NCBI GenBank assembly: GCA_004556745.1
Contig: SFFY01000060.1
Span: 1 to 12,104 of the forward strand
DNA from: Bacteroidales bacterium
GTDB taxonomy: Bacteria > Bacteroidota > Bacteroidia > Bacteroidales > Bacteroidaceae
DNA length: 12,104 bases
Direction: 5' to 3'
How positions within the stretch are numbered: the stretch's first letter is position 1; each line of letters opens with the position of its first letter. This document shows, piece after piece, positions 1-6,353 of this stretch. Made by a program: the position numbers and the translations under genes. The notes below the pieces were generated by a model that was given only the letters and a program-made list of their open reading frames with translations, was not told where the DNA came from and made no database searches.

Positions 1-267
1 CCGTGGGGCGTTAAGGGCATTAATGGGTTACGCGCTTTCGGCGCGTGGCATTTTTGCGCCGGCGCAAAAATGCCGAATGTATCAATCGCGGTCTACGTTT
101 CCCCAGGGCGTTGCCCTGGGCTGTTGGCAACATTTGGGCTTACAGCCCGCCCCAATCATTTACCGGACGATTTCGTTAAGCCAATTTATTCGCTTTGGCT
201 TGGCGAGCAATCGCACTTTTAAGAAGTAAATGTAGTGGACAAGTAAATGAGTGGAAGTGTGTAGACC
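1..267. repeat. Repeat-rich intergenic DNA with several short palindromes
   Basis: No convincing gene is visible here. The stretch is dense in dyad symmetry. There is a GC stem around 30-44 (CGCGC/GCGCG), a perfect 28-bp palindrome at 47-74, and an 8-bp stem with a 3-nt loop at 102-120 (CCCAGGGC/GCCCTGGG). A weaker AAGCCAA/TTGGCTT pair lies near 178-200. None is followed by a clear T-tract on either strand, so they are not obvious intrinsic terminators. The open 68-codon frame at 23-229 on the plus strand reads straight through these palindromes and is probably not a gene. The stretch lies just downstream of the LuxR gene and may carry its transcript end. Confidence 0.55.
47..74. repeat. Perfect 28-bp palindrome
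   Basis: The half-site GGCATTTTTGCGCC at 47-60 is followed directly by its exact reverse complement at 61-74, with no spacer. A palindrome of this length with no loop would fold as a cruciform or hairpin or could be a dimeric protein site. There is no T-tract, so a terminator role is not supported. Confidence 0.8.
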
Positions 268-900
268 TTAAATTTCGTCTACGCTAATCAGCCCCCTCGT
301 CACGGCGTAGACGGTGAGGGCGGAGACTGACTTGATGCCGAGTTTCTCGGTGAGGTTTTTGCGGTGGGAGATGACAGTGGTGAGGCTCACGGCGAGGCGG
401 TCGGCAATTTCCTTATTGATATATCCTGCCACGACGAGGCGCAACACTTCGCGCTCTCGCGGCGTGAGCACGCTGCTTTCAGAGGCTGGCGGCGTGCCCT
501 CCGCTTCGCGCACTGCCTGCGGCTTGCCGCCGCGAGCGGCGTGGGAGTGTTCGGCGAGGCGCAGGAAGTCGCGTACCAATTCTTCTTCGGGGCGGCAAAT
601 GTTGATGCAGTGGAAGGTGTCGGGGAGCAGCGTGCCCGTTTCGCCGCGCACAAGCACAATGGTCTTGTGGCGGTATTGCCGGAAAAAGGACGCATCGGCC
701 GTCAATGCTTCTGGGGAAATAAAGAAATGGAAAAAGCTGTCGGCTTTTTCCTTGGGCAGATCGCCGGGCGCGGCATACGTGGCCAGGCGGGCATGGGGCA
801 TCATGCGCCCGATGATTTGCGAAAGCCCGAGTGCCGCGAGCGTGTTGCTCATCACGATTGCGATTTGCGGCGGCTGGGGCGTGCCTTGCGGGTGTGGCAT
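268..900 (-). CDS. LuxR/NarL-type transcriptional regulator with degenerate receiver-like N-terminus
   Basis: A 210-residue DNA-binding regulator. The C-terminal part, about residues 144-205, is a LuxR-type helix-turn-helix: it has LTPREREVLRLVVAGY, then NKEIADRLAVSLTTVISHRKN and a KLGIKS stretch, which are the family's signature positions. The first 115 residues begin IAIVMSNTLAALGL and look like a response-regulator fold. However, the place where the phosphorylated Asp is expected reads FFISPEAL, so control by phosphorylation is doubtful. I recall similar short 'SNTLAALGL' regulators in Prevotella and Bacteroides. The start is the ATG at 900. A longer frame from a TTG at 945 would begin inside the upstream terminator hairpin, so I rejected it. 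The gene lies 68 bp beyond the DUF3276 stop and behind that terminator, so it probably has its own promoter. Target genes are unknown. Confidence 0.85.
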   Translation of the reverse strand: MPHPQGTPQPPQIAIVMSNTLAALGLSQIIGRMMPHARLATYAAPGDLPKEKADSFFHFFISPEALTADASFFRQYRHKTIVLVRGETGTLLPDTFHCINICRPEEELVRDFLRLAEHSHAARGGKPQAVREAEGTPPASESSVLTPREREVLRLVVAGYINKEIADRLAVSLTTVISHRKNLTEKLGIKSVSALTVYAVTRGLISVDEI

Positions 901-943
901 AAGGGGGAATAAGATAATAAGCCAGAGAAACCAGGCATAATGC

Positions 944-967
944 AAAAAGGGCGCGTTGCGCCCCTTT
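944..967 (-). terminator. Intrinsic terminator of the DUF3276 gene
   Basis: On the minus strand, one base after the DUF3276 stop codon, a GGGCGC/GCGCCC stem with a 3-nt loop (one extra C on the upstream arm, flanking A/T pairs) runs straight into five T residues. This is a compact Rho-independent terminator separating DUF3276 from the LuxR gene. Confidence 0.8.
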
Positions 968-968
968 G

Positions 969-1382
969 CTAAAAGTCAATGTCTAATTTGAAGTCGGCAG
1001 GCTTTTCGGCTTCGGGTTCTTCGCTGCTGCGGTAATAGGGGGCAGCGGGACGGGCCTTGTAATCGTAATGGTCGGCTGCGCCCCATTCCTCTTCGTCTTC
1101 GTAGGGCGCATTCTCGCGGGCAAACTGTGCGGCGGCGTTGATGGCGTCCATAAACTTTTCGAGGTCTTCGCGGTACACGAAAATCTTGTGCTTCTCGAAT
1201 ACGGGGCGGCTGTCTTCCGTGCCGTCCTTAATGCGCTTGCTCTCCGTGACGGCAAGGTAAAGCTCGCCTCGGCGGTCGCATTTTATATCGGTATAGTAGA
1301 CACGCTTGCCTGCTTTGATTGTTCTGGAAAACAGTATTTCGTTTTCGCTTTTCCCGTTCATTGCATCGTATTTGCTTTCCAT
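969..1382 (-). CDS. DUF3276 / PUR-alpha-like nucleic-acid-binding protein
   Basis: A 137-residue protein of the Bacteroidetes DUF3276 family, which is related to the PUR domain proteins that bind single-stranded DNA or RNA. Residues 14-80 carry the recognisable core: EILFSRTIKAGKRVYYTDIK, then LYLAVTESKR, then FEKHKIFVYREDLEKFMDAI. The tail from residue 90 is rich in Asp, Glu, Tyr and Pro, probably disordered, and ends DFKLDIDF. The frame stays open upstream to an ATG at 1490, but the family usually starts shortly before the EIxFSRxIKAGKR motif. I therefore chose the ATG at 1382; the ATG at 1361 is also possible. A terminator follows at once, and a promoter-like element lies about 60 bp upstream, so it is probably transcribed alone. 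Its precise cellular role is not established. Confidence 0.88.
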   Translation of the reverse strand: MESKYDAMNGKSENEILFSRTIKAGKRVYYTDIKCDRRGELYLAVTESKRIKDGTEDSRPVFEKHKIFVYREDLEKFMDAINAAAQFARENAPYEDEEEWGAADHYDYKARPAAPYYRSSEEPEAEKPADFKLDIDF

Positions 1383-1478
1383 TTTCTTTGAGATAAAGGG
1401 TATTTTATAAGATATAACGCTCCAAAATTGCGTTTTTTTTCCGAAGTTACAAAGACTTTCGGGCATTTTGTGCGCAGA
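1383..1478 (-). promoter_or_regulatory. Leader and probable promoter of the DUF3276 gene
   Basis: On the minus strand TAACTTCG (1442-1449) matches the Bacteroidetes -7 consensus TAnnTTTG at all but one position. It is followed by an A-rich run and an AT-rich leader of about 60 bases before the ATG at 1382. I see no clear -33 TTTG. The element is very like GTAACTTTG upstream of lysS, which supports the call. Confidence 0.4.
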
Positions 1479-1540
1479 AATGTCGTGCAAGCGAGCGCAG
1501 AGCCGAACTTGTTCGAGCTATGCCGAGTGCAGCCGACATT
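1479..1540 (+). repeat. R1 unit, 62 bp, with complementary ends
   Basis: The unit begins AATGTCG and ends CGACATT, a 7-bp inverted pair. Inside it holds CGAACTTGTTCG, a small stem, and ends with TGCCGAGTGCAGC before the terminal arm. A truncated direct copy of the first 21 bases follows at 1546-1566. Confidence 0.75.
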
Positions 1541-1612
1541 ATGAAAATGTCGTGCAAGCGAGCGCATATATCGTAATTAGTAGAAAAACACGTTGGTTGA
1601 ATTATGTGTTAA

Positions 1613-1705
1613 GTGCCTGGAAGGCACTACAGAGCGAAGCGATGGTAACCGGGTACGAAGTGCCCGGATAGACGAGGTGAGGACGACGTGCCTGGAAGGC
1701 ACTAC
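1613..1705 (+). repeat. R2 unit bounded by two identical 18-bp hairpin repeats
   Basis: GTGCCTGGAAGGCACTAC occurs at 1613-1630 and again, unchanged, at 1688-1705. Each copy is a 6-bp stem (GTGCCT/AGGCAC) with a GGA loop. Between them lie GAGCGAAGCGA, GGTAACCGGG and GACGAGGTGAGGACGAC. Confidence 0.75.
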
Positions 1706-1737
1706 GCTATAGGACAGGTTCTTTTCATCTCCACGGG

Positions 1738-1826
1738 CGTACTGCCTTCCAGGCAGATCGCTCGCAATCGCTTTTTCCCGAGGACTTCGTCCCCGGTTAC
1801 CGTCGCTTCGCTCCGTACTGCCTCTT
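1738..1826 (-). repeat. Inverted R2 unit
   Basis: Read on the minus strand, this repeats the R2 blocks (GAGCGAAGCGA, GGTAACCGGGGACGAAGT) and ends in the hairpin CTGCCT-GGA-AGGCAG followed by TAC. The closing pair is C-G, where the plus-strand unit has G-C. The middle differs from R2, so this is a diverged copy and not a recent duplicate. Confidence 0.7.
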
Positions 1827-1833
1827 CTGTGAG

Positions 1834-1895
1834 ATTTTCGGCTGCACTCGGCATAGTCCGAACAAGTTCGACTCTGCACTCGCTTGCGCGAAAAT
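1834..1895 (-). repeat. Inverted R1 unit, 62 bp
   Basis: The length is the same as R1 and the core is closely similar (GCAAGCGAGTGCAGAG, CGAACTTGTTCGGACTATGC). The ends here are ATTTTCG and CGAAAAT. They differ from those of R1 but are again exactly complementary to each other. Confidence 0.75.
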
Positions 1896-1931
1896 TCCAG
1901 GCAGTTAATACCTCTATCATACTAATATCTT

Positions 1932-3422
1932 TTAGAATTTGAAATATATGAATGGCTGAACCTCCGAACCTTTCACCTGCACCACGATAAATATCATCAG
2001 CGCCAGCGCAATGGCCTGTACGGGCAGCGGCGTGCGGCCGGCGAGGCTTTCCGCCTTGGCGTTCCATGCCGTGGGCAGGAAGTGGAGCGCGAAACCGCCT
2101 ACCATCAGTGCCGACACGAGGGGATAGCCTTCGAGAAATTGCGGCAGCAACTGCGGATTGAAGTTGGAGCAGATTTGACCTATCATCTGCATGGAAGCCT
2201 CGAACGACGTGCCGGCGAAAAACAGCCAGCAGAAACATACGAGGTGGAAGGTGAGAAGCACGGCGAAGAAACGCCTGATGCCCGTGGACTGATAATGGCG
2301 GTCGTGCCCGAGCAGTTCTCGGAAACGCTTGTGCACGCCCAAGGCAAAGCCATGCACGCTGCCCCAGATGACGAAGTTCCACGAAGCCCCGTGCCACAGG
2401 CCGCCGAGCAGCATTGTGAGGAACAGGTTGAAGTACATGCGCAGCCGACCCTTGCGGTTGCCGCCGAGCGAGATGTAGAGATAGTCGCGCAGCCACGAGG
2501 AGAGCGAGATGTGCCAGCGTCGCCAGAAGTCGGTGATGCTGTCGCTCTTGTAGGGGGCGCGGAAGTTGGCGGGGATTTCAAAGCCCATCCACAGGGCGAT
2601 GCCGATGGCCATGTCGGAGTAGCCCGAGAAGTCGCAGTAGAGTTGCAGGGCGTAGCCGTAGATGCCGAGCAGGTTTTCCAGGCCGCTGTAAAGCGCGGGG
2701 TTGTCGAAGATGCGCGACACGAAGTTCACGCTGATATAGTCCGAGATGACGCATTTCTTAAACAGGCCTATGATGATGAACCACGTGCCCGTGCCGAGCA
2801 TCTGCTGCGTGACGCGGAGCGGCTTCGCGAGTTGCGGCAGGAAGGTGCGGGCGCGGAGGATAGGACCGGCAAGGAGGGTGGGGAAGAACGACACGAAGAA
2901 GGCGAAGTCCGTGAGCGAGCGCGTGGCGGGCATCTGCCGGCGATACACATCTATTATATAGCTCATGGACTGGAACGTGAAGAAAGAGATGCCCACAAGC
3001 ACGGGCAGCGTGGGCGTGTCGGGGCGCGGCTCGCCGGTGAGGTCGCACCATGTGCCGATGGCAAAGTCGGTGTATTTGAACACCGCTAACTGCCCGAGCA
3101 TGAAGCCCACGGCGAGCCATAGCCACGCCTTGCGGGCGGCGGGACGCTCCGTGCGGTCGAGGCGCAGGGCGCAAAAGTAGTTTACCAGAGTGATGACCGC
3201 CAAGAGACAGCACCACGCGCCGGCATTCTTATAATAGAAATAATAGGAAAAGGCCGTTACGTAGAGCAGGCGCACCGCCTTGGCACGCTGTGCGGAGAGC
3301 AGGGCATAGCCCGCACTGAACAGCAGGAAAAGCACCAGAAACAGGCCGCTGTTGAACAGCATCGGCTCGCCGGGCGTGAAACTAAGCAGGCGCAGAAGCG
3401 CATCGAAATCTATTTGGGGCAT
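1932..3422 (-). CDS. MBOAT family O-acyltransferase (AlgI/PatA-like), module 1
   Basis: A 496-residue multipass inner-membrane protein of the MBOAT family, whose members move an acyl group, usually acetyl, across the membrane for extracytoplasmic polymer modification. The family core is clear: VGISFFTFQSMSYIIDVYR near 143-161, LAGPILRARTFLPQL near 184-198, CDFSGYSDMAIG at 263-274, DFWRRWHISLSSWLRDYLYI at 298-317, and GGLWHGASWNF at 340-350. His344 matches the catalytic His and His304 is the second conserved His. It ends FIYFKF, typical of the family. I kept the ATG at 3422; a start at 3362 (MLFNSGLF) is possible, but I recall Bacteroides relatives with a similar leader. It lies 118 bp beyond the secreted SGNH gene and is probably cotranscribed, though a repeat sits in between. 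The acceptor polymer is unknown. Confidence 0.92.
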   Translation of the reverse strand: MPQIDFDALLRLLSFTPGEPMLFNSGLFLVLFLLFSAGYALLSAQRAKAVRLLYVTAFSYYFYYKNAGAWCCLLAVITLVNYFCALRLDRTERPAARKAWLWLAVGFMLGQLAVFKYTDFAIGTWCDLTGEPRPDTPTLPVLVGISFFTFQSMSYIIDVYRRQMPATRSLTDFAFFVSFFPTLLAGPILRARTFLPQLAKPLRVTQQMLGTGTWFIIIGLFKKCVISDYISVNFVSRIFDNPALYSGLENLLGIYGYALQLYCDFSGYSDMAIGIALWMGFEIPANFRAPYKSDSITDFWRRWHISLSSWLRDYLYISLGGNRKGRLRMYFNLFLTMLLGGLWHGASWNFVIWGSVHGFALGVHKRFRELLGHDRHYQSTGIRRFFAVLLTFHLVCFCWLFFAGTSFEASMQMIGQICSNFNPQLLPQFLEGYPLVSALMVGGFALHFLPTAWNAKAESLAGRTPLPVQAIALALMIFIVVQVKGSEVQPFIYFKF

Positions 3423-3443
3423 ATGTCGTTATTGGGTTTTTAA

Positions 3444-3550
3444 GGAGTAGGGGCGTATTTCATAATGTCGGCTGCACTCGTTTGCACGCCATTTGTAAAA
3501 CGCCCGTCGTGTGCGCCGCATGGCAAAATCAATGAGGCAATCATTTGCAT
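3444..3550 (+). repeat. Interspersed repeat, interrupted copy (second copy at 9969-10077)
   Basis: GAGTAGGGGCGT (3445-3456) and a 54-bp stretch beginning AAAACGCCCGTCGTGTGCGC (3497-3550) match the repeat between lysS and gpsA. About 40 bp of other sequence separates them here, where the full copy has the centre of its palindrome. That insert contains 20 bases (3461-3480) exactly complementary to 1524-1543 of the R1 unit. The right end runs into the last codons of the secreted SGNH gene. Confidence 0.8.
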
Positions 3551-4497
3551 ACTGCCTGAAGCAGCGCTTCTGCGAGGAGTTTGCCTTGAATGGCATAGCC
3601 TTGCGGTTCGAAATGCACCCGGTCGGGGCGCATCAGACCGGCGGCAATCCAGTTGCGCACGGCAGCCTCGCCGCCGCAGATGTTGTAAAGGTCCCAGAAG
3701 GCAAGGCCGTGGTCGCGGGCAAAGGCCGTGATGCAGGCGGCGCAGCGGCTATTCATCGGGTTTGGGCGGAGGGCACTGCGCACCACGCGGCGACGCTTGC
3801 CGCCGCGCCCCATGCTGCGATAGTTCACGTACACCTGTTTCAGGTAGTCGCCCGGCGGCGTGGTGAAGAGGAATGTTGCCTCGGGCAAAACGCTGCGCAG
3901 CATGTCGAGGAACACGGAGAGTTGCTGCTCGTGCACGCTTTCAATGTAGCCCATGCCGTGTGCCTCGTTAGTGCCGAGCGACACGATGACGAGGTCGGCC
4001 TGCGTGGCGGCGATGCGCTCCCGGTAACTCTCGGAGAGGAAGCGTTCGCTGGTGGCGCCGTTGCTGCCTATGGCGGTGAAGACGAGACCGTCGGTGTCGT
4101 CGTCGGGCATCACCTCCGCCTTGCGGAACGCTGTGCGCAGCGTCTGCTCCACGGCATTGGGAAACGCCTTGCCCGCCACGTGCGAGTCGCCGAGATGCAG
4201 CACGCGCAGCGGCCGTTCGCCTCGCAGCACGATGCCGACTGCGGGGCGCAGGGCGGCGGCATTTGCCACAACGTTCTCTTTGCGGTTTCGGAACGACGAC
4301 GGCATGCTGCTTGCCGTTTCAAACGCAAGGCTGCGCAGCGGCGGCAACTCGGCGCAGCTGTCGGGTGCTTGCGGAACGGTCGCGCCGCCATCGGCATTCA
4401 GGCGATGGGGCAAGACGTCTTGCGCCGCGCAGCAAAGGCAGAGCGTCAGGATGCAGCAGAGGGCGGCGCATCTGTGGAAGAGGCTATTCCGCTTCAT
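3541..4497 (-). CDS. Secreted SGNH/GDSL hydrolase-like protein, probable O-acetyltransferase or esterase partner of the MBOAT
   Basis: A 318-residue protein with an N-terminal signal peptide: MKRNSLFHR, then a Cys/Leu-rich hydrophobic stretch to about residue 25. It has no proper lipobox. The SGNH blocks are all present: LHLGDSH with nucleophile Ser105, AIGSNGATSERF with Gly/Asn near 144-147, LGTNEAHG with Asn177, and DRVHFEPQGY with Asp292 and His295. It should therefore be catalytically competent in the periplasm or at the surface. Its start overlaps the end of the upstream SGNH gene by 14 bp, which suggests translational coupling. MBOAT-1 follows. By analogy with AlgX, AlgJ and PatB it may transfer acetyl groups to a glycan, or remove them. 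The last three residues and the stop are encoded by repeat DNA shared with 10032-10042, so the C-terminus may have been rewritten by the repeat. Confidence 0.85.
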   Translation of the reverse strand: MKRNSLFHRCAALCCILTLCLCCAAQDVLPHRLNADGGATVPQAPDSCAELPPLRSLAFETASSMPSSFRNRKENVVANAAALRPAVGIVLRGERPLRVLHLGDSHVAGKAFPNAVEQTLRTAFRKAEVMPDDDTDGLVFTAIGSNGATSERFLSESYRERIAATQADLVIVSLGTNEAHGMGYIESVHEQQLSVFLDMLRSVLPEATFLFTTPPGDYLKQVYVNYRSMGRGGKRRRVVRSALRPNPMNSRCAACITAFARDHGLAFWDLYNICGGEAAVRNWIAAGLMRPDRVHFEPQGYAIQGKLLAEALLQAVCK

Positions 4498-5854
4498 AGG
4501 CTTTGCGCTTCTTGTATTGCTCGAAACCGTGCATGATGGATTTGTAGAAGATGCCGGCGATGCGGCGGCCGCCGCGATGGTTGATGTGCGTATAGTCCTT
4601 ACCCGCTTCGGCAGGTTTCGCGTCGGCCATGCGCTTGATGCTGCCTTCGCCGCCCATGCCTTCGTACATGTTCCAGAACGCCACGCCCGACTCGGCGGCC
4701 ATGGTCTGCTGGCTCAGCACCATCGCCTTGATGCCCGGCATGGTGCAGAGTTTGCCGCTGTCGTCCTTACCCTCGCGGTCACCCACGCTGCATATCAGGA
4801 TGCCCGCCTCGGGAAAGGTCTTCTTGATGAAGTCGATGACGTGCTTCATGTTGCGCACGTATTGGGTATATTTTTTTGCGTTCTTGGTCACCACGTTCAC
4901 GCCGTATTGCAGCACAACGAGGTCGTAGGGGCGCACGCCGTGCATCTCCCTCAGCGTGGCCTCGGGCACAGAGGTGAGGGTGGTGCCGCTACTGCCGCGC
5001 AGTGAGAAATTGTCGAGCGAAATGCCGCTGCGGCCGTCAAGGGCAATGCCCCAGCACACCATGCCCGGCGCGGGGGAGGGGAACGACCACTCGGCGCGGC
5101 CTATTTTGCCCTCGGCGGTGAGTGCCTCCACCTGCCCCGTGCCCCGTGCGTGCAGCAGGAGGCTGTCGGAGGCGTTGAGCGTGAGGCGAATGTCGCAGGG
5201 GGTGTTGGCGCGTAAGAAGAGCGTGGCGGTTTGGCAGGTGTCGCAACCGAACTTTTTCACGCCTTTCATTGCAGTGTGCGCACCGGGCTGGGGCAGGAAG
5301 TAGCGTTGCGAAATGCCGAGTTTCGTAAGGTCGCATTTGTCTTTGTCCACAATGCTGAAACTCTCCCAGCCCTCTGCCTCCTCGCGCACACTGTGGCGGA
5401 AGCCCGCCGTTTGGCTGGCCATATCCACAAAGCCCACGCCGCAGCCGCCAAACCGCTTTTGCAGCAGGAGGCGCAGCTCGTCGGTGATGATGTCGCCCTC
5501 GATGAACGAGTCGCCGAGGTAGGCGATGCGCACGGGGTGGTCGAGTTCGCCGATTTGCTCCAAGGCGCGGTAGAACGGCTCCATGCCGCGCCCGCCCTCT
5601 TCGGCATAATCTTCGATGCACGTCATGCCCGGCGGACAGGAGTCGCGGAAGGCAGGCTTTTGCTTGCGCAGGGCTTCGAGCATGGCCGCCTCGTTGCCGT
5701 CGTCATTGCCGTCTGTCTTGATGATGTCGGCGAGAATGTCGGTCTTTTTGATTTCCACCGTTCCCAATTCAAACGGCGGCATCAGGCGCAGCAGCAGCAA
5801 GATGGCGAAGACAGCCAGCAAAAGGAGCGTTACGCGGATAGGGTGTTTTTTCAT
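4484..5854 (-). CDS. Membrane-anchored SGNH/GDSL-like protein with a large inserted region, module 1
   Basis: About 456 residues. One N-terminal membrane segment (residues about 8-25, LLLLAVFAILLLLRL) anchors it to the inner membrane with the rest outside. The SGNH blocks are AYLGDSFIEGD near 112-121 (nucleophile Ser116), SLRGSSG near 284-290, LQYGVN near 315-320 (Asn320), and DYTHINHRGG near 420-429 (Asp420, His423). Between the first two blocks lie roughly 165 residues with alternating beta-like stretches, perhaps a sugar-binding or partner-binding domain as in AlgX-type enzymes; this is inference. The frame opens with GTG at 5860, but ATG at 5854 is the more likely start; the small DUF gene stops 9 bp upstream. 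Numbering here uses the ATG. It overlaps the next gene by 14 bp, so the three form one operon. Confidence 0.85.
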   Translation of the reverse strand: MKKHPIRVTLLLLAVFAILLLLRLMPPFELGTVEIKKTDILADIIKTDGNDDGNEAAMLEALRKQKPAFRDSCPPGMTCIEDYAEEGGRGMEPFYRALEQIGELDHPVRIAYLGDSFIEGDIITDELRLLLQKRFGGCGVGFVDMASQTAGFRHSVREEAEGWESFSIVDKDKCDLTKLGISQRYFLPQPGAHTAMKGVKKFGCDTCQTATLFLRANTPCDIRLTLNASDSLLLHARGTGQVEALTAEGKIGRAEWSFPSPAPGMVCWGIALDGRSGISLDNFSLRGSSGTTLTSVPEATLREMHGVRPYDLVVLQYGVNVVTKNAKKYTQYVRNMKHVIDFIKKTFPEAGILICSVGDREGKDDSGKLCTMPGIKAMVLSQQTMAAESGVAFWNMYEGMGGEGSIKRMADAKPAEAGKDYTHINHRGGRRIAGIFYKSIMHGFEQYKKRKAYEAE

Positions 5855-5863
5855 CTTCACTGC

Positions 5864-6106
5864 TTATAATCCGAGTTCAATCAATTTTTTGCGGATACGT
5901 TCCAAGAGATAGAGCTGTCCGGAAAAGGCGCGCTTGTCGTGGTAGAGTTCCACGAGGCGCAGGTAATAGTCCACCGTCTGGCGGAGGTCTTTTACAAATG
6001 TGGCATCGTCCACTTGCAGCGTTTCGGGAAGTTTATCTTTCCGCTCGTTGAACCAATCGGTGAGTTCGTTAAGTTCTTCTTTTGAAAATATGCTTTTGTA
6101 GTCCAT
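5864..6106 (-). CDS. Small conserved Bacteroidetes protein, first gene of module 1
   Basis: An 80-residue soluble protein beginning MDYKSIFSKEELNELTDWFN and ending LLERIRKKLIELGL. It has no signal peptide, membrane segment or Cys. It appears almost wholly helical, with a PETLQVDDATFVKDLRQTVD segment and a YSGQ-like FSGQLYLLERI segment. I recall similar short Bacteroidetes proteins of unknown function (possibly DUF6965), but that name is tentative. It is the first gene after the promoter at 6331-6338, and its stop is only 9 bp from the next ATG, so it is cotranscribed with the SGNH genes. A role in acylation is not shown; it may simply be a linked cytoplasmic protein. Confidence 0.75.
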   Translation of the reverse strand: MDYKSIFSKEELNELTDWFNERKDKLPETLQVDDATFVKDLRQTVDYYLRLVELYHDKRAFSGQLYLLERIRKKLIELGL

Positions 6107-6139
6107 ATATATAATATTGTGTATGGCTTATTGGTTGAA

Positions 6140-6296
6140 TGAAACAAAAACAGTCAAAACCGCTTGCCCTGTGTGGCCTGTCGGCTTGCCTTAGCGGATA
6201 AACCCCGAGTCTGAAAGCAGAGCTTTCGCCTCGCGCTTTCTCCGCTAAGGCTGCGGTCGGTTCCCGCCCGCCCACACAGGACAAGCAAAAAACAGA
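6140..6296 (-). repeat. Fold-back element A, in the leader of module 1
   Basis: The outer arms are 6162-6176 (GCTTGCCCTGTGTGG) and 6272-6286. They are complementary at 14 of 15 positions, and the odd pair becomes a G-U wobble in minus-strand RNA. A nested 10-bp pair CCTTAGCGGA/TCCGCTAAGG (6189-6198, 6241-6250) and an inner GAAAGC-AGA-GCTTTC hairpin (6213-6227) complete the fold. Read on the minus strand, it starts CTGTTTTTTGCTTG and ends AGCGGTTTT...GTTTTTGT, like element B. It lies between the probable promoter and the first gene of module 1, so it would form most of that mRNA leader. Confidence 0.75.
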
Positions 6297-6330
6297 AAAA
6301 AGTAAAGCATTTCTCCTTTTCTATTCACAG

Positions 6331-6338
6331 CAAAAGTA
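6331..6338 (-). promoter_or_regulatory. Probable -7 promoter element of module 1
   Basis: TACTTTTG on the minus strand matches the Bacteroidetes consensus TAnnTTTG exactly. It sits in the AT-rich spacer between fold-back elements A and B. A start site near 6324 would give a leader of about 218 bases containing element A. I see no good -33 TTTG. Confidence 0.45.
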
Positions 6339-6353
6339 ATCGTCCACTTTTTC

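Larger units (their letters stand above)
1479..1895. repeat. Composite inverted repeat array filling the gap between MBOAT-1 and DUF3276
   Basis: The array is about 417 bp and roughly mirror-symmetric. A 62-bp unit (R1, 1479-1540) and a partial second copy (1546-1566) lie on the left. Then come a second motif (R2, 1613-1705), a short centre (1706-1737), an inverted R2 (1738-1826) and an inverted R1 (1834-1895). R1 and its inverted partner share most of a 48-bp core. R2 and its partner share GAGCGAAGCGA, GGTAACCGGG and GACGAAGT-type blocks. Small open frames here, such as 1468-1671 plus and 1577-1879 minus, are products of the repeat and are not called as genes. The array lies just past the MBOAT-1 stop and may help end its transcript. 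Confidence 0.8.

Noticed and set aside
23..229. 68-codon open frame on the plus strand
   Set aside because: It runs through a 28-bp palindrome and a CCCAGGGC hairpin, has no recognisable domain, and looks like translated repeat DNA.
1468..1879. Small open frames within the repeat array (1468-1671 plus, 1577-1879 minus)
   Set aside because: Both translations contain the same Gln-Ser-Arg-Thr-Cys type stretch because they read copies of the R1 repeat. This reflects the repeat and not two related genes.
1479..1895. CRISPR array
   Set aside because: The repeats are inverted and unequally spaced, they differ in sequence, and there are no regular unique spacers or cas genes.
2082..3089. 335-codon plus-strand frame opposite MBOAT-1
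   Set aside because: It is antisense to a gene with intact MBOAT motifs; its charged, low-complexity translation is typical of a shadow frame. The same applies to the plus-strand frames at 3511-4536, 4052-5005, 6361-7365 and 7555-8523.
6169..6284. tRNA or known riboswitch in the module 1 leader
   Set aside because: The fold is a long nested hairpin without cloverleaf arms or any riboswitch core I recognise.
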